Shown here: in pieces, positions 1 through 9,440 of the stretch
Numbering within the stretch: position 1 is the first letter of the stretch
Layout of the letters: every line of letters begins with the position of its first letter
NCBI GenBank assembly: GCA_025093555.1
Contig: JAIWNF010000148.1
Location: forward strand, 1-24,452
Source of the DNA: Circinella umbellata
Lineage: Eukaryota; Mucoromycota; Mucoromycetes; Mucorales; Lichtheimiaceae
Direction of reading: 5' to 3'
Length of the DNA stretch: 24,452 nt
Position numbers and translations under genes: made by a program
Notes under the pieces: generated by a model
What the model was told of the DNA's origin: nothing
The model's database searches: none
Seen by the model: the letters and a program-made list of their open reading frames with translations, nothing else

Positions 1-14
1 CATATCCTCTAGCT

Positions 15-218
15 TCAAATTTGCACGTCCCGTGCAGCTAAGGTACAGGGTAATCCATGAGTAACCATTGAATTAAAATCATTGTTGATAAATGTATGTA
101 ATTTGTTATCTAAGGTAATATACGTGTCATAGATATGACGTTTAATATAGGTGCGGATGATATCTTGTCTTTCGATTTCAGTGACCATTACCAACAGAAC
201 AGGGTATAATCGAGCCAC
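15..218 (-). pseudogene. Small ORF fragment, unknown function
   Basis: Open frame of 67 codons on the minus strand. Its codons look protein-coding (a stretch around TYITLDNKLHTFINND and a C-terminal GLPCTLAARDVQI). It has no ATG at its first codon (GTG), and a TGA sits two codons upstream in the same frame, so it is not a complete gene as it stands. It ends in TGA near position 15. It could be the last exon of a gene whose earlier exons lie to the right, or a leftover of a mobile element. I do not recognise the family. Confidence 0.25.
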
Positions 219-299
219 AATTCACTTCGCTAGGTGTCGTCGTATGGTGCCATGCTTTCTGTTGATTGTTTCTTTCCTGATGTTATAAAAATCGCATTG

Positions 300-812
300 C
301 TAGATAAGATCATAAAACAATCCAATTTCGTTTTTTGGTGTTGCTTTTTCTTGGTAAAGGGGAGGGGGAAGGAAATCGGGATCAAAGTCTTGAACGATAG
401 TTATTCCATTTTCGATTCGGATAACTTGTGGAGCTTCCTTCCTTGAGTCGTTTTTATTTGATTCATCAGATGAATTATTGATAGCGATTTTTGTTGAGGT
501 TGTAGAGAAGAATGTAGGAGATTGAGGGTTAATGTTGTTGGTTTCTTCGATATGATAATTATAATCAGAATAGGCGGATTCAGGCGAATTAGATATTGTA
601 AAAATATAATTTTGAAGGATGAAGGTTATCATATTTCTTTGATGAAATTTTGTTGTCTTTTTTATATTTTCCTCGTTCATGCAATTAATTTTGAGTAGTG
701 TAACATGCATGCCGTTACCCAATTTTTTTTTCTCTTCCCTCACATATATTATCTCCAATATTAGTATAATCCCTATTATAAATAGCATTATTATTATTTT
801 TATCTCTTTCAT
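300..812 (-). CDS. Putative single-pass membrane protein with PPxY motif, unknown function
   Basis: ORF of 170 codons starting at a true ATG (812-810), with in-frame stops just upstream. A hydrophobic segment at about residues 6-24 is followed by a basic patch (REEKKK), as expected for a membrane anchor with the rest of the chain in the cytosol. The middle is rich in Ser, Asn and Thr. Near the C-terminus is DFLPPPLYQEK, containing PPLY, a match to the PPxY motif that binds WW domains of Nedd4/Rsp5-type ubiquitin ligases. Short membrane proteins with a Pro-rich Tyr motif in the tail are common in fungi, but I cannot name a family. The stretch at residues 35-75 looks less coding and may hide an unspliced intron or decay. 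The Rsp5 link is inference only. Confidence 0.4.
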   Translation of the reverse strand: MKEIKIIIMLFIIGIILILEIIYVREEKKKLGNGMHVTLLKINCMNEENIKKTTKFHQRNMITFILQNYIFTISNSPESAYSDYNYHIEETNNINPQSPTFFSTTSTKIAINNSSDESNKNDSRKEAPQVIRIENGITIVQDFDPDFLPPPLYQEKATPKNEIGLFYDLI

Positions 813-819
813 TATTATT

Positions 820-1719
820 AGTATTATTGATTATAGTCACATGTTGTCATCAAATATTTTTATTATAGTATAAAAAACCCATTGTGCTATTTTATTGGAT
901 CCCACTTTTGATTCTTTTTGCAATTGCTACTTTTTACAAGAGCAATTGCAATCTTCTACTAACGCTATCGACTATTTTCACCAAAGCTATTGACTATTTT
1001 TACAAAAGCAAATAGTATAAATACTCGACCTTCTTCACTCTCAAATTTCTTTTCTTCAGTTCTCTTTTACTTTAAGTTTTATCTTTAACTTTGTCTTGTC
1101 TTTTAAATAAATTATCTTTTATAAATAAATCCTTTCATTTGATTTTCATTTAGTAACTTTATTAAGACTTCTCTTTTTGTGGTTTCAGACGTAACATTCC
1201 TGAATATTAGAACTCCCACATACCATTTATCTATAATTATTAAGTTAATTATAACCTTTACTATATTTTCTTAATATAAATCATATCAATTTCATATAAC
1301 GAAGCTCTTTATTACAACAAGTAATACTTCAGTAGGTAGCAACAAGTGATTATTGTTATTTAATAATAATTTCTGTTGATTATTAAAATTATTTGATAAT
1401 GTTTTTTTAACATTAGGAGTTTTAATTTCCATCGAAGCTTAATGCATTAAAGCAGTGGTAACATTTCTGCTGGTTACATTTTATATTGATAATTTTGAAT
1501 TGTGATAAAACTATTATGTTTTTATTATGTTTTTTTTTATTTTGTGTGAGAATATGATGCATTACATATGTATATATGTATATTTAATCCTTAGTGTTTC
1601 TTGGTTAGTATGTTGTTGGTAATTTTGATCGAGACATATTGTGCTTTCAAGTAGTCAGTGTCATTATTTGTGTGTTTCTTTGAAAATCGGGAGATAATCC
1701 AATTTTAATGGGGTGTTAG
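820..1719. other. AT-rich intergenic stretch, no gene seen
   Basis: No reading frame here looks coding. The stretch holds a promoter-like block at 964-1023, several AATAAA-like words (for example near 1120), and an imperfect dyad GTAAC-N10-GTTAC at about 1457-1476. It lies downstream of the Ty3/gypsy remnant, where that element's 3' LTR would be expected, but I could not find a convincing TG..CA pair of LTR ends or a second LTR copy. Confidence 0.4.
964..1023 (+). promoter_or_regulatory. Tandem 22-bp repeats upstream of a TATA box
   Basis: Two adjacent 22-bp units (964-985 and 986-1007, both GCTAT[CT]GACTATTTT[CT]AC[CA]AAA) are followed 8 bp later by TATAAATA at 1016-1023 and then a C/T-rich stretch. 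More diverged forms of the unit appear just upstream (about 925-960). The order of repeats, TATA box and pyrimidine-rich initiation region resembles a pol II promoter, perhaps from a solo LTR. No ORF downstream on this strand is convincing. Confidence 0.3.
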
Positions 1720-2133
1720 TCAGCAGTACCTGCCGATCAATTCATATTGCTCAAAGATGTCTTGTAATACGGCATGTCGTCCATCGCCTCTCTTTTTTTC
1801 TTTAGCTTGGGCAAATTTTGGATGATTATTTATAAGATCGACAATGGCTTCTGCAGCTAATCTTCTTTTTGCTGTTAACATCTTGGTTTGATCGTACGCT
1901 TTAATATAATCTTTTACTGAACTAATCATTTTTTCAATTCTTTTGTTGTTTTCAGCTTCATTTTGAGGAAGGGATGAGTGGAAATTGTGGTCTTCAATAG
2001 TTTCAAGTAAATTGAGTGGGTTATCATTGGGAATAGGATTGTTTAAATTTTTAATGGTTAAAGAATTTTCTGGATTATTTGATTGAACTATGTCAATATC
2101 ATTAAGTATGTCGTCGATGTTATAAGAATTCAT
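1720..2133 (-). CDS. ORF overlapping the end of the Ty3/gypsy integrase, unknown role
   Basis: 137-codon ORF starting at ATG (2133) inside the last codons of the integrase frame and ending in TGA at 1720. The N-terminal half is Asn/Asp/Ile-rich and looks disordered. The C-terminal half (from about residue 80) is Lys/Arg-rich and well formed, with KRRLAAEAIVDLINNHPKFA and a conserved-looking end DIFEQYELIGRYC. The 14-nt overlap and the shift to another frame suggest an accessory or frameshift-expressed C-terminal part of the same retroelement. It is unbroken although the integrase next to it carries stops. I do not recognise the domain. Confidence 0.4.
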   Translation of the reverse strand: MNSYNIDDILNDIDIVQSNNPENSLTIKNLNNPIPNDNPLNLLETIEDHNFHSSLPQNEAENNKRIEKMISSVKDYIKAYDQTKMLTAKRRLAAEAIVDLINNHPKFAQAKEKKRGDGRHAVLQDIFEQYELIGRYC

Positions 2134-2662
2134 TTTGTTTTGGAAGTGAAGCAGAGAAGGTCGGTCTAAAAAGGACTTCTGTTACATTATATATCTTAAG
2201 TCGATTGCCATGCACAGCTCTTCTAAGAACTTTTCCTTCTTTTGTTTTTAAATGATAAGTACTATTTCCATAATCTTTATATACATAAAATGGTCCTAAC
2301 CATTTATCAGCTAGTTTTTCTAAGAATGATGTCTCAATCGAGTTATTGTAGAGTTTTACAACATCCCCAACTTCGAAGGGTGATTGTTTTAGATGTTTTC
2401 TTCTTGCATTTACTTTCTTGTCAATTGTTTTTATCTGTGTAACTTGTGATTGTTTGATAGCCTGTGCTGCTTCGTCTCTTATTTTATGCAATGTGCTTAT
2501 TTGTTGTACTAACAATTCTATTATTTTCTCATCTTCTGGTTTATCGTTCCAATCTGGCTATTCTACAATATGTTAGAAAGGTGTTGATGGTTCATATCCT
2601 TTTAATAAGTAAAATGGCGTTTGTTTTGTTGTACTATGTTATATTGTTCTGATGGCAAAAGT
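2120..2662 (-). pseudogene. Ty3/gypsy retrotransposon integrase, C-terminal fragment
   Basis: The frame reads from about 2662 leftward. It starts with the end of the integrase core (FAIRTI, then HSTTKQTPFYLLKGYEP, the usual TPFxLxYG-type motif) and continues into the post-core domain: a basic helix (DKKVNARRKHLKQSPFEVGD), then KWLGPFYVYKDYGNSTYHL and VHGNRLKIY. This order is diagnostic for Ty3/gypsy integrases. Three in-frame stops break it at 2641-2639 (TAA), 2575-2573 (TAA) and 2560-2558 (TAG); all three fit glutamine codons changed C to T. Upstream protease, RT and RNase H are missing, so only about 1 kb of the element remains. The last 131 codons (2515-2120) are still open. Confidence 0.8.
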
Positions 2663-2806
2663 CTTTTTTTTTACATTATGCATTCTTTTATATAAACCAT
2701 TTTCCCTTTTTCTCGACTACCATATTTTTCTTGAGAACTAATCAATATGATCCAAATTACAAGTATATTAGATACCGTGTATTAAATTTTTTTATTGAAA
2801 AAAAAA

Positions 2807-3486
2807 TTAATTGGAAAGACGAAGACAAAGCTTCTTGTTTTCTGGCTCAGGTGATGGAGAAGCCTTTCGCTTCCCTAACAGACCGTCTTTATCACCTTCA
2901 TCTGCCCGCTCTTCTGTTTCAGAATCGGCATCTTCATCATCTTTATCATCTTCATCGACCCACGCTTCTACTTCAGAATCGGTTTTATAGATTTCTTCTT
3001 CCTGCATCTTAATCATTATATTAGTCTGGCTGGGCCGGCAGGGAAGTCCACTATAAAAATATATATCTTTTAGCATGGTTTATGAATACGACAACTACGA
3101 GATATATAGATTCGATACATATGCATCTAAAACCTTCAAAGCCTTAGGATAATTCTTATATTTGCAGGCAATATATCAATTTTCAAGATACTCTATGACT
3201 TCTTTTTCTTCACTTTTGAGAGCGTCTTCAATCCTAATCACTGTAATAAGTATACAAATCATAAAGCATTAATTATTATTATAAATACTTACACATCACG
3301 TTGCTTGTGAGCAATTTCCCTGGCTTTATTGTCCACGTCTTCTATGTGTCTAATCAATCTAATATAAGATTATGTTAATAAAAGTACAGTATATATATAT
3401 CACCTAGGGTACAATTCAAGTACTTACTGCTTGGCATACTCATTGACAGGAGAGGGAGAAGGGCAAAAGTTGGCGTTGAAGCTCAT
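2807..3486 (-). pseudogene. Spliced small gene, coiled-coil N-terminus and acidic C-terminus; probably broken
   Basis: Model on the minus strand. Exon 1 is 3486-3428 (MSFNANFCPSPSPVNEYAK). Intron 1 is 3427-3359, from GTAAGT to TAG. Exon 2 is 3358-3293. Intron 2 is 3292-3234, starting GTAAGT. Exon 3 starts at 3233. Joined, these give a charged helical segment ending in SEEKEVIEYLEN, followed by TGA at 3178-3176. The frame beyond that stop still reads as protein (YIACKYKNYPKALKVLDAYVSN), so the TGA probably replaced CGA. Further left an acidic ORF (about 3030-2807) ends in a nuclear-type basic tail (GKRKASPSPEPENKKLCL) and may be the last exon. A TATA box lies 59 bp before the ATG. I do not recognise the family. 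If the TGA is genuine, the product is a 60-residue helical protein. Confidence 0.45.
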
Positions 3487-3544
3487 AATAATAAAAATAA
3501 TAATGTAAAAAGAGTAACGTCCATGCTATTGCAGATTCCAAACC

Positions 3545-3552
3545 TTTATATA
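3545..3552 (-). promoter_or_regulatory. TATA box for the 3486 start
   Basis: TATATAAA on the minus strand, 59 bp upstream of the ATG at 3486, at the usual fungal distance. It supports the chosen start. Confidence 0.4.
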
Positions 3553-4193
3553 CTTTTGTTTGGATCCATAACCGTACTTGGGTGTTTTCAACATACCAAA
3601 CAAAGAAGTTGCACAAAAAAAAGTGGCGATGATTTGCTTATATATCTTGAACTAAAAAAGGTTATTAAACATTACTAATATTACATACCTCACTACTCCT
3701 AAAAAAATAGATTTGTCAATCAAATGGAACATTCATTAATATAAATAGTTTATCACAGTAGTTTTTATAAAGAAAGAAGCAATCATTAAAAAGATGGTGA
3801 GAGAAAAAAAAAGTAGTAGGAAAAATTGTGGTGGCAAAAATAAATTGTATCACAGCTTAGAGACAACAAAATACCAAATATAGGCGTCCGATACCTTTGA
3901 CAACATACTTCACACGTACAAGTTTGATTTTGATGTTTTTTTATTAAGAATTTTTTTGAATGTTATGCTTATATTATTTACTTGTGAACTATATTATTTT
4001 GTAAAATCTACTTGTTGAGCAAATGCATCTCCATTTGCATCTGCTTTTTATTTTCTTTGAATCTCACATAATACAAAGTTTATCTCCAAAACTAAAATGA
4101 TAAAAAGAATATTGTTTTGAGCTTAAAAAAGCCCGTGCCCAACCCAACCACCCTACCATGTGAGCATTATTTATTTAAAATAAAAAGGAATAA
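3553..4193. other. AT-rich intergenic stretch, no gene seen
   Basis: Lies between the 3' end of one minus-strand gene (stop at 4194) and the TATA box of the next. It holds poly-A and poly-T runs but no coding-looking frame and no clear repeat. It probably contains the terminator of the right-hand gene and the upstream promoter of the left-hand gene. Confidence 0.4.
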
Positions 4194-5509
4194 TTATTGT
4201 TCGGAAAGAGCCTCAGGTTGAACTGGGCTTATATGTTGTTCTGAATTATCAGGTTGAACTGATAAAACAGGCGGTTCTACCAATGGAACTATGGCCCAAG
4301 AAGGCAAGCGTGTTCGCTTACTCTTTGATAGCTCCTTTTCCATAACGTACTGATCGCCATGAATATGCTTCATTCCGGTTATCCTTTTCTTAGATTTGAG
4401 CAATAGCTCGTCTAGCTTGCTGTAAAAATTTTTGCCCTATTGCAGAATCATATATTAGAACACCCCATTACCATTAAATATAAATAGGTTCTTTCAAAAA
4501 GAAATATATTACTTTATCAGATCGTCACGATGGACACAGCACCGCCTTCTTCTCGACTACCCCATACTCGTCATACAGATCTTCCTCATCTGACATGAGT
4601 TCGCGATCAATAAGGAGATCGGCATCTTTAAATTCGGCCAGGAGAGCTTCACGATTCTCCTGGTATATATTTTTGTGGGCATGGTATTTCTATTATATAA
4701 CTTTTAGTTAGCTTTATGATAAAATCACTTTTCTCTTCTCTTTTAACAGATAAATATGCCATACTTAATAATGGACTTGTTTACTAACCTTATTTCGAAT
4801 ACTATTTTTCTGGGATGCTTTTCTCCCTTTTTCTACCTGTTCAAGACTAAGGCCATCTCTGTACTTTTCATTCTTATATACAATATATAATTTTTCCTCA
4901 ATGACTTCAGTCATCCACACATATCCCAAATCGTCGACCGTCTTTAGAACATAGTTTATAAGGATATTTTTGACTATAATATTTTCTTCACGATGAAAAT
5001 CATAGTCAAAATTCCAGACAACTCCTTCTAGGACCATCTTGCCCTTGTAGTGTTTTCTCATAAAGCCCTAATTAAAATAATATCAACCGTGTATTGCCTT
5101 ATATTATGATGAATTATCAAATAGATTATATTAAAAAAATATCAATATTACTGAAAGTAATTTTTCATGTGGACTACAAGTCTTTTTTTGGTACTCTTCT
5201 CGACCTGTTCTTTCAACTCTTTGATCTCTTGCTTCAGCAAGGCGTTCTGCTTTTTGACAGTGTCAATGACATTACCTTGAGTCTCCACTAATTTTTCGAA
5301 GTGGGTGAACTTGGATTGTGCAGTGTTGATCCAAGTATGCATTTTACCCATTTCAGCCCAAAGGGTACTGTTCCCATTAAATGCACGAGCGTCATTCTCT
5401 AAGGATCCCAAAGTTTACGACCAGGTACGTCTTGAACAGGAGTTGGTGTACTGCTGTATCTCTCAGTAAAATCGTCGAAGTTATCATCCATTATAAAAGA
5501 ATTATTCAT
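4194..5509 (-). pseudogene. Four-exon gene, uncharacterised coiled-coil family with PSWRSD-like motif, broken
   Basis: Exons on the minus strand are E1 5509-5178, E2 5067-4789, E3 4689-4513 and E4 4436-4194. Introns are 110 bp (GTAGTC..TAG), 99 bp (GTTAGT..TAG) and 76 bp (GTAATA..TAG). All junctions are in phase 0 and give about 343 residues. The N-terminus is acidic and disordered. A long coiled coil follows (around KKQNALLKQEIKELKEQVEK), then a mixed domain with HYKGKMVLEGVVW, a basic segment (GRKASQKNSIRNK) and a C-terminal CPS-stop-RSD...FYSKLDELL block. Two lesions are visible: a 1-bp deletion in E1 near 5403-5408 and a TGA at 4527-4525 where a Trp (TGG) fits the PSWRSD pattern. The family recurs in fungi as hypothetical proteins, as far as I recall; its function is unknown to me. 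Low confidence in the exact first donor site. Confidence 0.6.
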
Positions 5510-5580
5510 AGTAAGAGGAGGTGTTTATTTAATGAGAAGTTATTGAAACAAAAGGTCATTAATTTACATTCACAACTTTA

Positions 5581-5588
5581 TATTTATA
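5581..5588 (-). promoter_or_regulatory. TATA box for the 5509 start
   Basis: TATAAATA on the minus strand, about 70 bp upstream of the ATG at 5509. It supports that start over the internal ATG at 5491. Confidence 0.35.
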
Positions 5589-5649
5589 TTTTTATTGTTG
5601 TTATTTATTTCCCTTTCAAGAGATCTAATGACAAATTTATGCATTAAAG

Positions 5650-7600
5650 TTTACTTGTTGTGGTAAAATAATTATACACAGCTGCACCTCTTAAAAATTA
5701 GCTCATTTACCAAAAAAAAAATAATGAGTACGTTTTTATTATTGGAAGTTCTTTTAAAAAATTATAAATAGTAAGTTATATGAATGATAATGTTATTTTA
5801 TCTATTATGCAGAAAAAACAACGTCGCAGTACATATGGTGATCACACACCTTAGTCAAATAGACAACGCCATAATAACATAAAAAGATTTTCTTGTCCCA
5901 ATTGGCTAACCTAATATGAAAGGCCTAATTTGGTCATTATTTTTATTCTTCTTTTTTCAGTATCTTTCTTTTCACTCTACTCCTCTTTACTCGTACAAAA
6001 TGACACAACGTAAATTTCACTCCATCTTTAAAATAATCTATCATTATCATCTTTGACTATCACACCACTACTGATTCCCTTTTTTTAATCTTATATATAG
6101 ATGCCCTTGTCCGGTAATGGAGTTTATATGTTGGTTCTTATGTTTAACACAGGTAGTTGTAATATTCTTTTTTTGGCTGGATTACGCGTACTCTTTTACT
6201 CATATTTTGCCCTGATTTAATCTTTCATCTTTTTATTCATTAACCACATCCTTGTTTTTATCGGCTCCTATACTCATGCTTACTCGAAGGATATCTATAT
6301 TTTATGCTTACTGCAGGTAGTAACTACTCTTTTTTTTCTTTTTTTTTGTGTGTACTTGTGTGCCCTATCTCGTGTATTCATTGAATATTGATTTGCAGGT
6401 CCTAAAATATCTGCTTTTTTATCTGCCATTTTTTTTATTTTGTCTATTCCAATTTACTATATCTACTTTTGCTTGAAACAAAGCTATACGCGCGTTTCGT
6501 ACTTTGACACAGGTGCCAGTATCTCTTTTTTTTACTTGCTTACATGACCCTTTTACATCAACTTGGATATTCTTACTCATCAATCATACCCACTGATTCA
6601 TAGAATAGTTTCTTAAGGTACACCCATGCCAACTATTGACTGTATCATGAAGAAGTGTTTGGTAAAAGCCAGGGTAAATAGTGAAAGACTAGTAATAGGT
6701 AATCATAAATGGGACAAAAAAAGGAAATTAAAATATATAGATATTTTACTTTAAATAATAAGCAACTTCTTTAAGCTTAAAGATTTGGCAGGTATGTACT
6801 TGTTCTTTTTCATGTATATATCGCATGATTTTATTGATTTCTCATGAATATTATGTATTTTTTATAGTAACGATTCCCATAGAAACATGTTATCTTTCTC
6901 TTGCTTCAATTATTCGGTAACTATCTTATTTATGGTTTGATTTGATCAATCTTTTTTTATATTATCGCGTGAAGATGCTTTTTATAATATGACTAATCTT
7001 TTCTTCAATGTTTTTGGTGAATATTATTTATGGTATAGCTAATTCTTCTTCAACATGTTGGGTAATTTTCTCATATACTCGAATTCTTTTTTTTTATATA
7101 GGATGGTATGCTGTTATTTCGCTCTTTATCACTTTGATTCATGTCGTGTTATTTATTTACATCATATCTTTGTTATATATTTATAGTTGTATATATTCCA
7201 AGGTATTTTAAATAGATCATGTTTAGTTCGTTATATAGTAAACGAAGAATAGTAATATTGTAAACCTAGATAAAGTAGTTTAGTTCTTATTATAGTAGAA
7301 ATTATATATTTATTTTAGTAGAGTAAATAAAAAAATAATAATAGAAAATAAACAAAAGACACTTCTTTATGTATATAAAAGGAAATGAAAAGAAAATGTG
7401 TTGAGCAATTCAAAAGAATAATAAACCAATACCAAATGATAATTATAAAATGTCTGAAAGAAATGAGCCAATACTAAAGGCTGTGTATACTATGAGTAAA
7501 AAAAACCCACCAATATAATGTATTGATTGAAAGGTGTAACATGGAACATAAGCCAATAGAGAAGTAGTCTAAAGTCATTTTAAACCTATCATCATTATCT
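5650..7600. other. AT-rich stretch without a convincing gene
   Basis: All frames here are short and rich in Phe, Ile, Tyr and Leu, typical of random AT-rich DNA. Pyrimidine-rich tracts on the plus strand around 5940-6560 are interrupted by five CAG|GT motifs (AG/GT junctions at 6152/6153, 6316/6317, 6398/6399, 6512/6513 and 6791/6792). No flanking exons can be assigned. Confidence 0.4.
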
Positions 7601-7624
7601 TCCAATTCTCAAAATCATGGATTA

Positions 7625-7829
7625 AGTGTGCTCAAACCGCTAAAACTAAAAGTTTGATCAAGTTTGAGCTGGTCAAACTACTTGTTTTAACAGGTTTGAG
7701 CAAATAAAATGCTTGGTTTTTGATTTTCCAACTTTCTCAAACCTAATAACTTAGCCAGCTCAAACGAGCTCAAACATGTGGTTTGAGCCGAGTTTGAGCT
7801 GGCTAAAAAAATATTTTATGTCCAGTGTG
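7625..7829. repeat. Cluster of GCTCAAA/TTTGAGC words with a large hairpin
   Basis: The word GCTCAAA, or its complement TTTGAGC, occurs at least seven times between 7630 and 7800, in both orientations. The right part (7751-7806) is an inverted repeat: TTAGCCAGCTCAAAC...GTTTGAGCTGGCTAA with a short centre. The cluster is bounded by the direct repeat AGTGTG at 7625-7630 and 7824-7829. Dense self-complementary words like this are typical of subterminal transposase-binding sites in small non-autonomous DNA transposons. No clear terminal inverted repeat was found, so the class is open. Confidence 0.45.
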
Positions 7830-7879
7830 TTATTTTTGACTATGACAACAGCCATAAAAATATAACGACAAGTTATTTT

Positions 7880-7887
7880 AAAAAAAA
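7880..7887 (-). terminator. RNA polymerase III terminator of tRNA-Asp
   Basis: Run of eight T on the minus strand, four bases after the tRNA-Asp 3' end. This is the standard pol III stop signal. Confidence 0.7.
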
Positions 7888-7891
7888 TAAG

Positions 7892-7963
7892 CTCTCAGAC
7901 CGGGAATTGAACCCGGGTCTCCCGCGTGACAGGCGGGGATACTGACCACTATACTATCTAAGA
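7892..7963 (-). tRNA. tRNA-Asp(GTC)
   Basis: 72-nt cloverleaf. Acceptor arms are TCTTAGA and TCTGAGA (seven pairs, one G-U), with discriminator G as usual for Asp. The D arm contains the A box TAGTATAGTGG. The anticodon stem CCCGC/GCGGG closes loop CTGTCAC with anticodon GTC. The T arm is CCGGG-TTCAATT-CCCGG and includes the B box. No intron. A T8 terminator follows. All stems pair, so the gene looks functional. The LINE to the right begins at the very next base, and the first 16 nt of this tRNA are duplicated at the far end of that LINE. Confidence 0.93.
7948..7963. repeat. Left target-site duplication of the LINE
   Basis: ACTATACTATCTAAGA, identical to 16440-16455. It is the complement of tRNA-Asp nucleotides 1-16. 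LINE insertions by target-primed reverse transcription commonly leave direct repeats of this length. Confidence 0.75.
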
Positions 7964-8959
7964 GGATGCTTCTGACACGGAGTGTGTGAGGTTTTCGGGC
8001 CTCATACACTTTTATTTTTATTTCCAATTTTATCGCGATTCGATTGGCTCTGGCGGTTGAACTTTCACCCCATCCGATGATCTTCTCCCCTCTTCTTTTA
8101 TTTACTGTAAACCATAATCACCCCCCCATTTCTAATTACTTCTTTAAACTTAATTGTTATTCCTTCCATCTTTTCCCCTCTGGGTTATTCATTTTTATTA
8201 TTCTTTTTGGGTCGTCTTTATATTTTCTTTTCTGTCATTATTTCTTTCTATCAATTTTTAATTCGCGTCTCCCCGAAAACCTTCCATCGTTTGTCTGATA
8301 TTTTTTATATTTCTTTTTTTATCATAACTACCTTATTCTTATAATTCTTATTATTCCTTAGTTTCTATTATTTCTTTCTTGTCGTCAATTTTCCTGTTAC
8401 CGATCGAAGGATCTGGCTATGATCTAATTTATATGTTTCTCTTTATTCTTTTATTTCCTCTTTTGATTATTATATATTATACATTGTCTCTTGTCGTCAT
8501 GTCATTCTCTTATCCGCTTTAGAACCCCTCCCTTATTCATTAGATCCCGCTACTAGTTGTACGTTAGAATTAGAAGATGTACCAATTATTTTCCTTGACC
8601 TTCTTGAAAAAGAAGAATTTGTCATTATTTATAAGTTAGAATTGCATTGAATAAACGAGGACGAATTTGGCTCTTTCGCTCTGGTACCATAACTTTTGGG
8701 TTAAATTTTATTTTATTTTATTTTATTTTTGATATTTTCTGAAAAGCAACAGGGAGATTTTTGGATAATCTCGGTTATATCTCTTTTTACTCATTTTTCC
8801 CTTTTAATATACATCTTATTTACCCTACATTCAACCCGTAACTTCTTTGAACCCACATATTTGTATTCTCTTATTTTTGTAATCCCTTTTATTCTTTTTT
8901 TTATTTTCTTTCCCTTACCTATATTTCACCACATCAAAGCACCACACATGTCAAATATT
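7964..8959 (+). other. LINE 5' leader, T/C-rich, noncoding
   Basis: Starts with a hairpin next to the tRNA (AGTGTGTGAGG at 7981-7991 and CCTCATACACT at 8000-8010). The next 950 bp are pyrimidine-rich with no credible gene. Near 8540-8646 a frame reads TLELEDVPIIFLDLLEKEEF and ends in TGA, followed by TTTTA repeats at about 8707-8730. This could be the 3' end of an older retroelement caught inside, but the support is thin. Confidence 0.4.
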
Positions 8960-9199
8960 GACACGTTGTGTGGTAGTTTCATTTGGTCAGACCAAAGAAA
9001 AGGTTCACGTGATTCGTGATTTAGAATTTGATCCTTGGGTGGTCATGTGACCACTTAAGTACGTATAAATATGGGCGGTTCAACCGCAAAATAATAAATG
9101 AGGATCTTTTCTATCCCTTTTACTTTTACTTTTACCTTTTTCTTTGATTGATTTTTGACAGACTTTACAACAAGGGAAACTCTACCACGTGTCACTTCT
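8960..9199 (+). promoter_or_regulatory. LINE promoter monomer A
   Basis: 240-bp unit starting GACACGTTGTGTGGTAG. It contains three perfect dyads: TTTGGTCAGACCAAA (8982-8996), GTGGTCATGTGACCAC (9039-9054) and GCGGTTCAACCGC (9075-9087). A TATA box (TATAAATA, 9064-9071) lies between the last two. The unit ends with a copy of the first part of ORF1 and is followed directly by monomer B. The arrangement resembles the tandem promoter monomers of mouse L1. Confidence 0.65.
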
Positions 9200-9440
9200 G
9201 ACACGTTGTGTGGTAGTTTCGTTTGGTCAGACCAAAGAAAAGGTTCACATGAATCGTGATTTAGAATTAGATCCTTGGGTGGTCATGTGACCACTTAAGT
9301 ACATATAAATATGGGCGGTTCAACCGCAAAATAATAAATCTTTATCTTTTCTATCCCTTCTACTTTTACTTTTACCTTTTTCTTTTGATTGATTTTTGAC
9401 AGACTTTACAACAAGGGAAACTCTACCACGTGTCACTTCT
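9200..9440 (+). promoter_or_regulatory. LINE promoter monomer B, adjoining ORF1
   Basis: Second copy of the 240-bp unit with only a few differences from monomer A. The same three dyads and a TATA box (9304-9311) are present. Its last about 45 bp are the start of the ORF1 frame. This is the unit expected to drive the present element. Confidence 0.65.

Noticed and set aside
891..1197. Solo LTR on the plus strand
   Set aside because: A TATA box, poly(A)-like words and a possible TGT..ACA span exist, but no flanking duplication and no second copy in the window.
8044..9019. Plus-strand ORFs in the LINE leader
   Set aside because: Phe/Leu/Ile/Tyr-rich translations of pyrimidine-rich DNA; one runs into the promoter monomer. 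Not genes.
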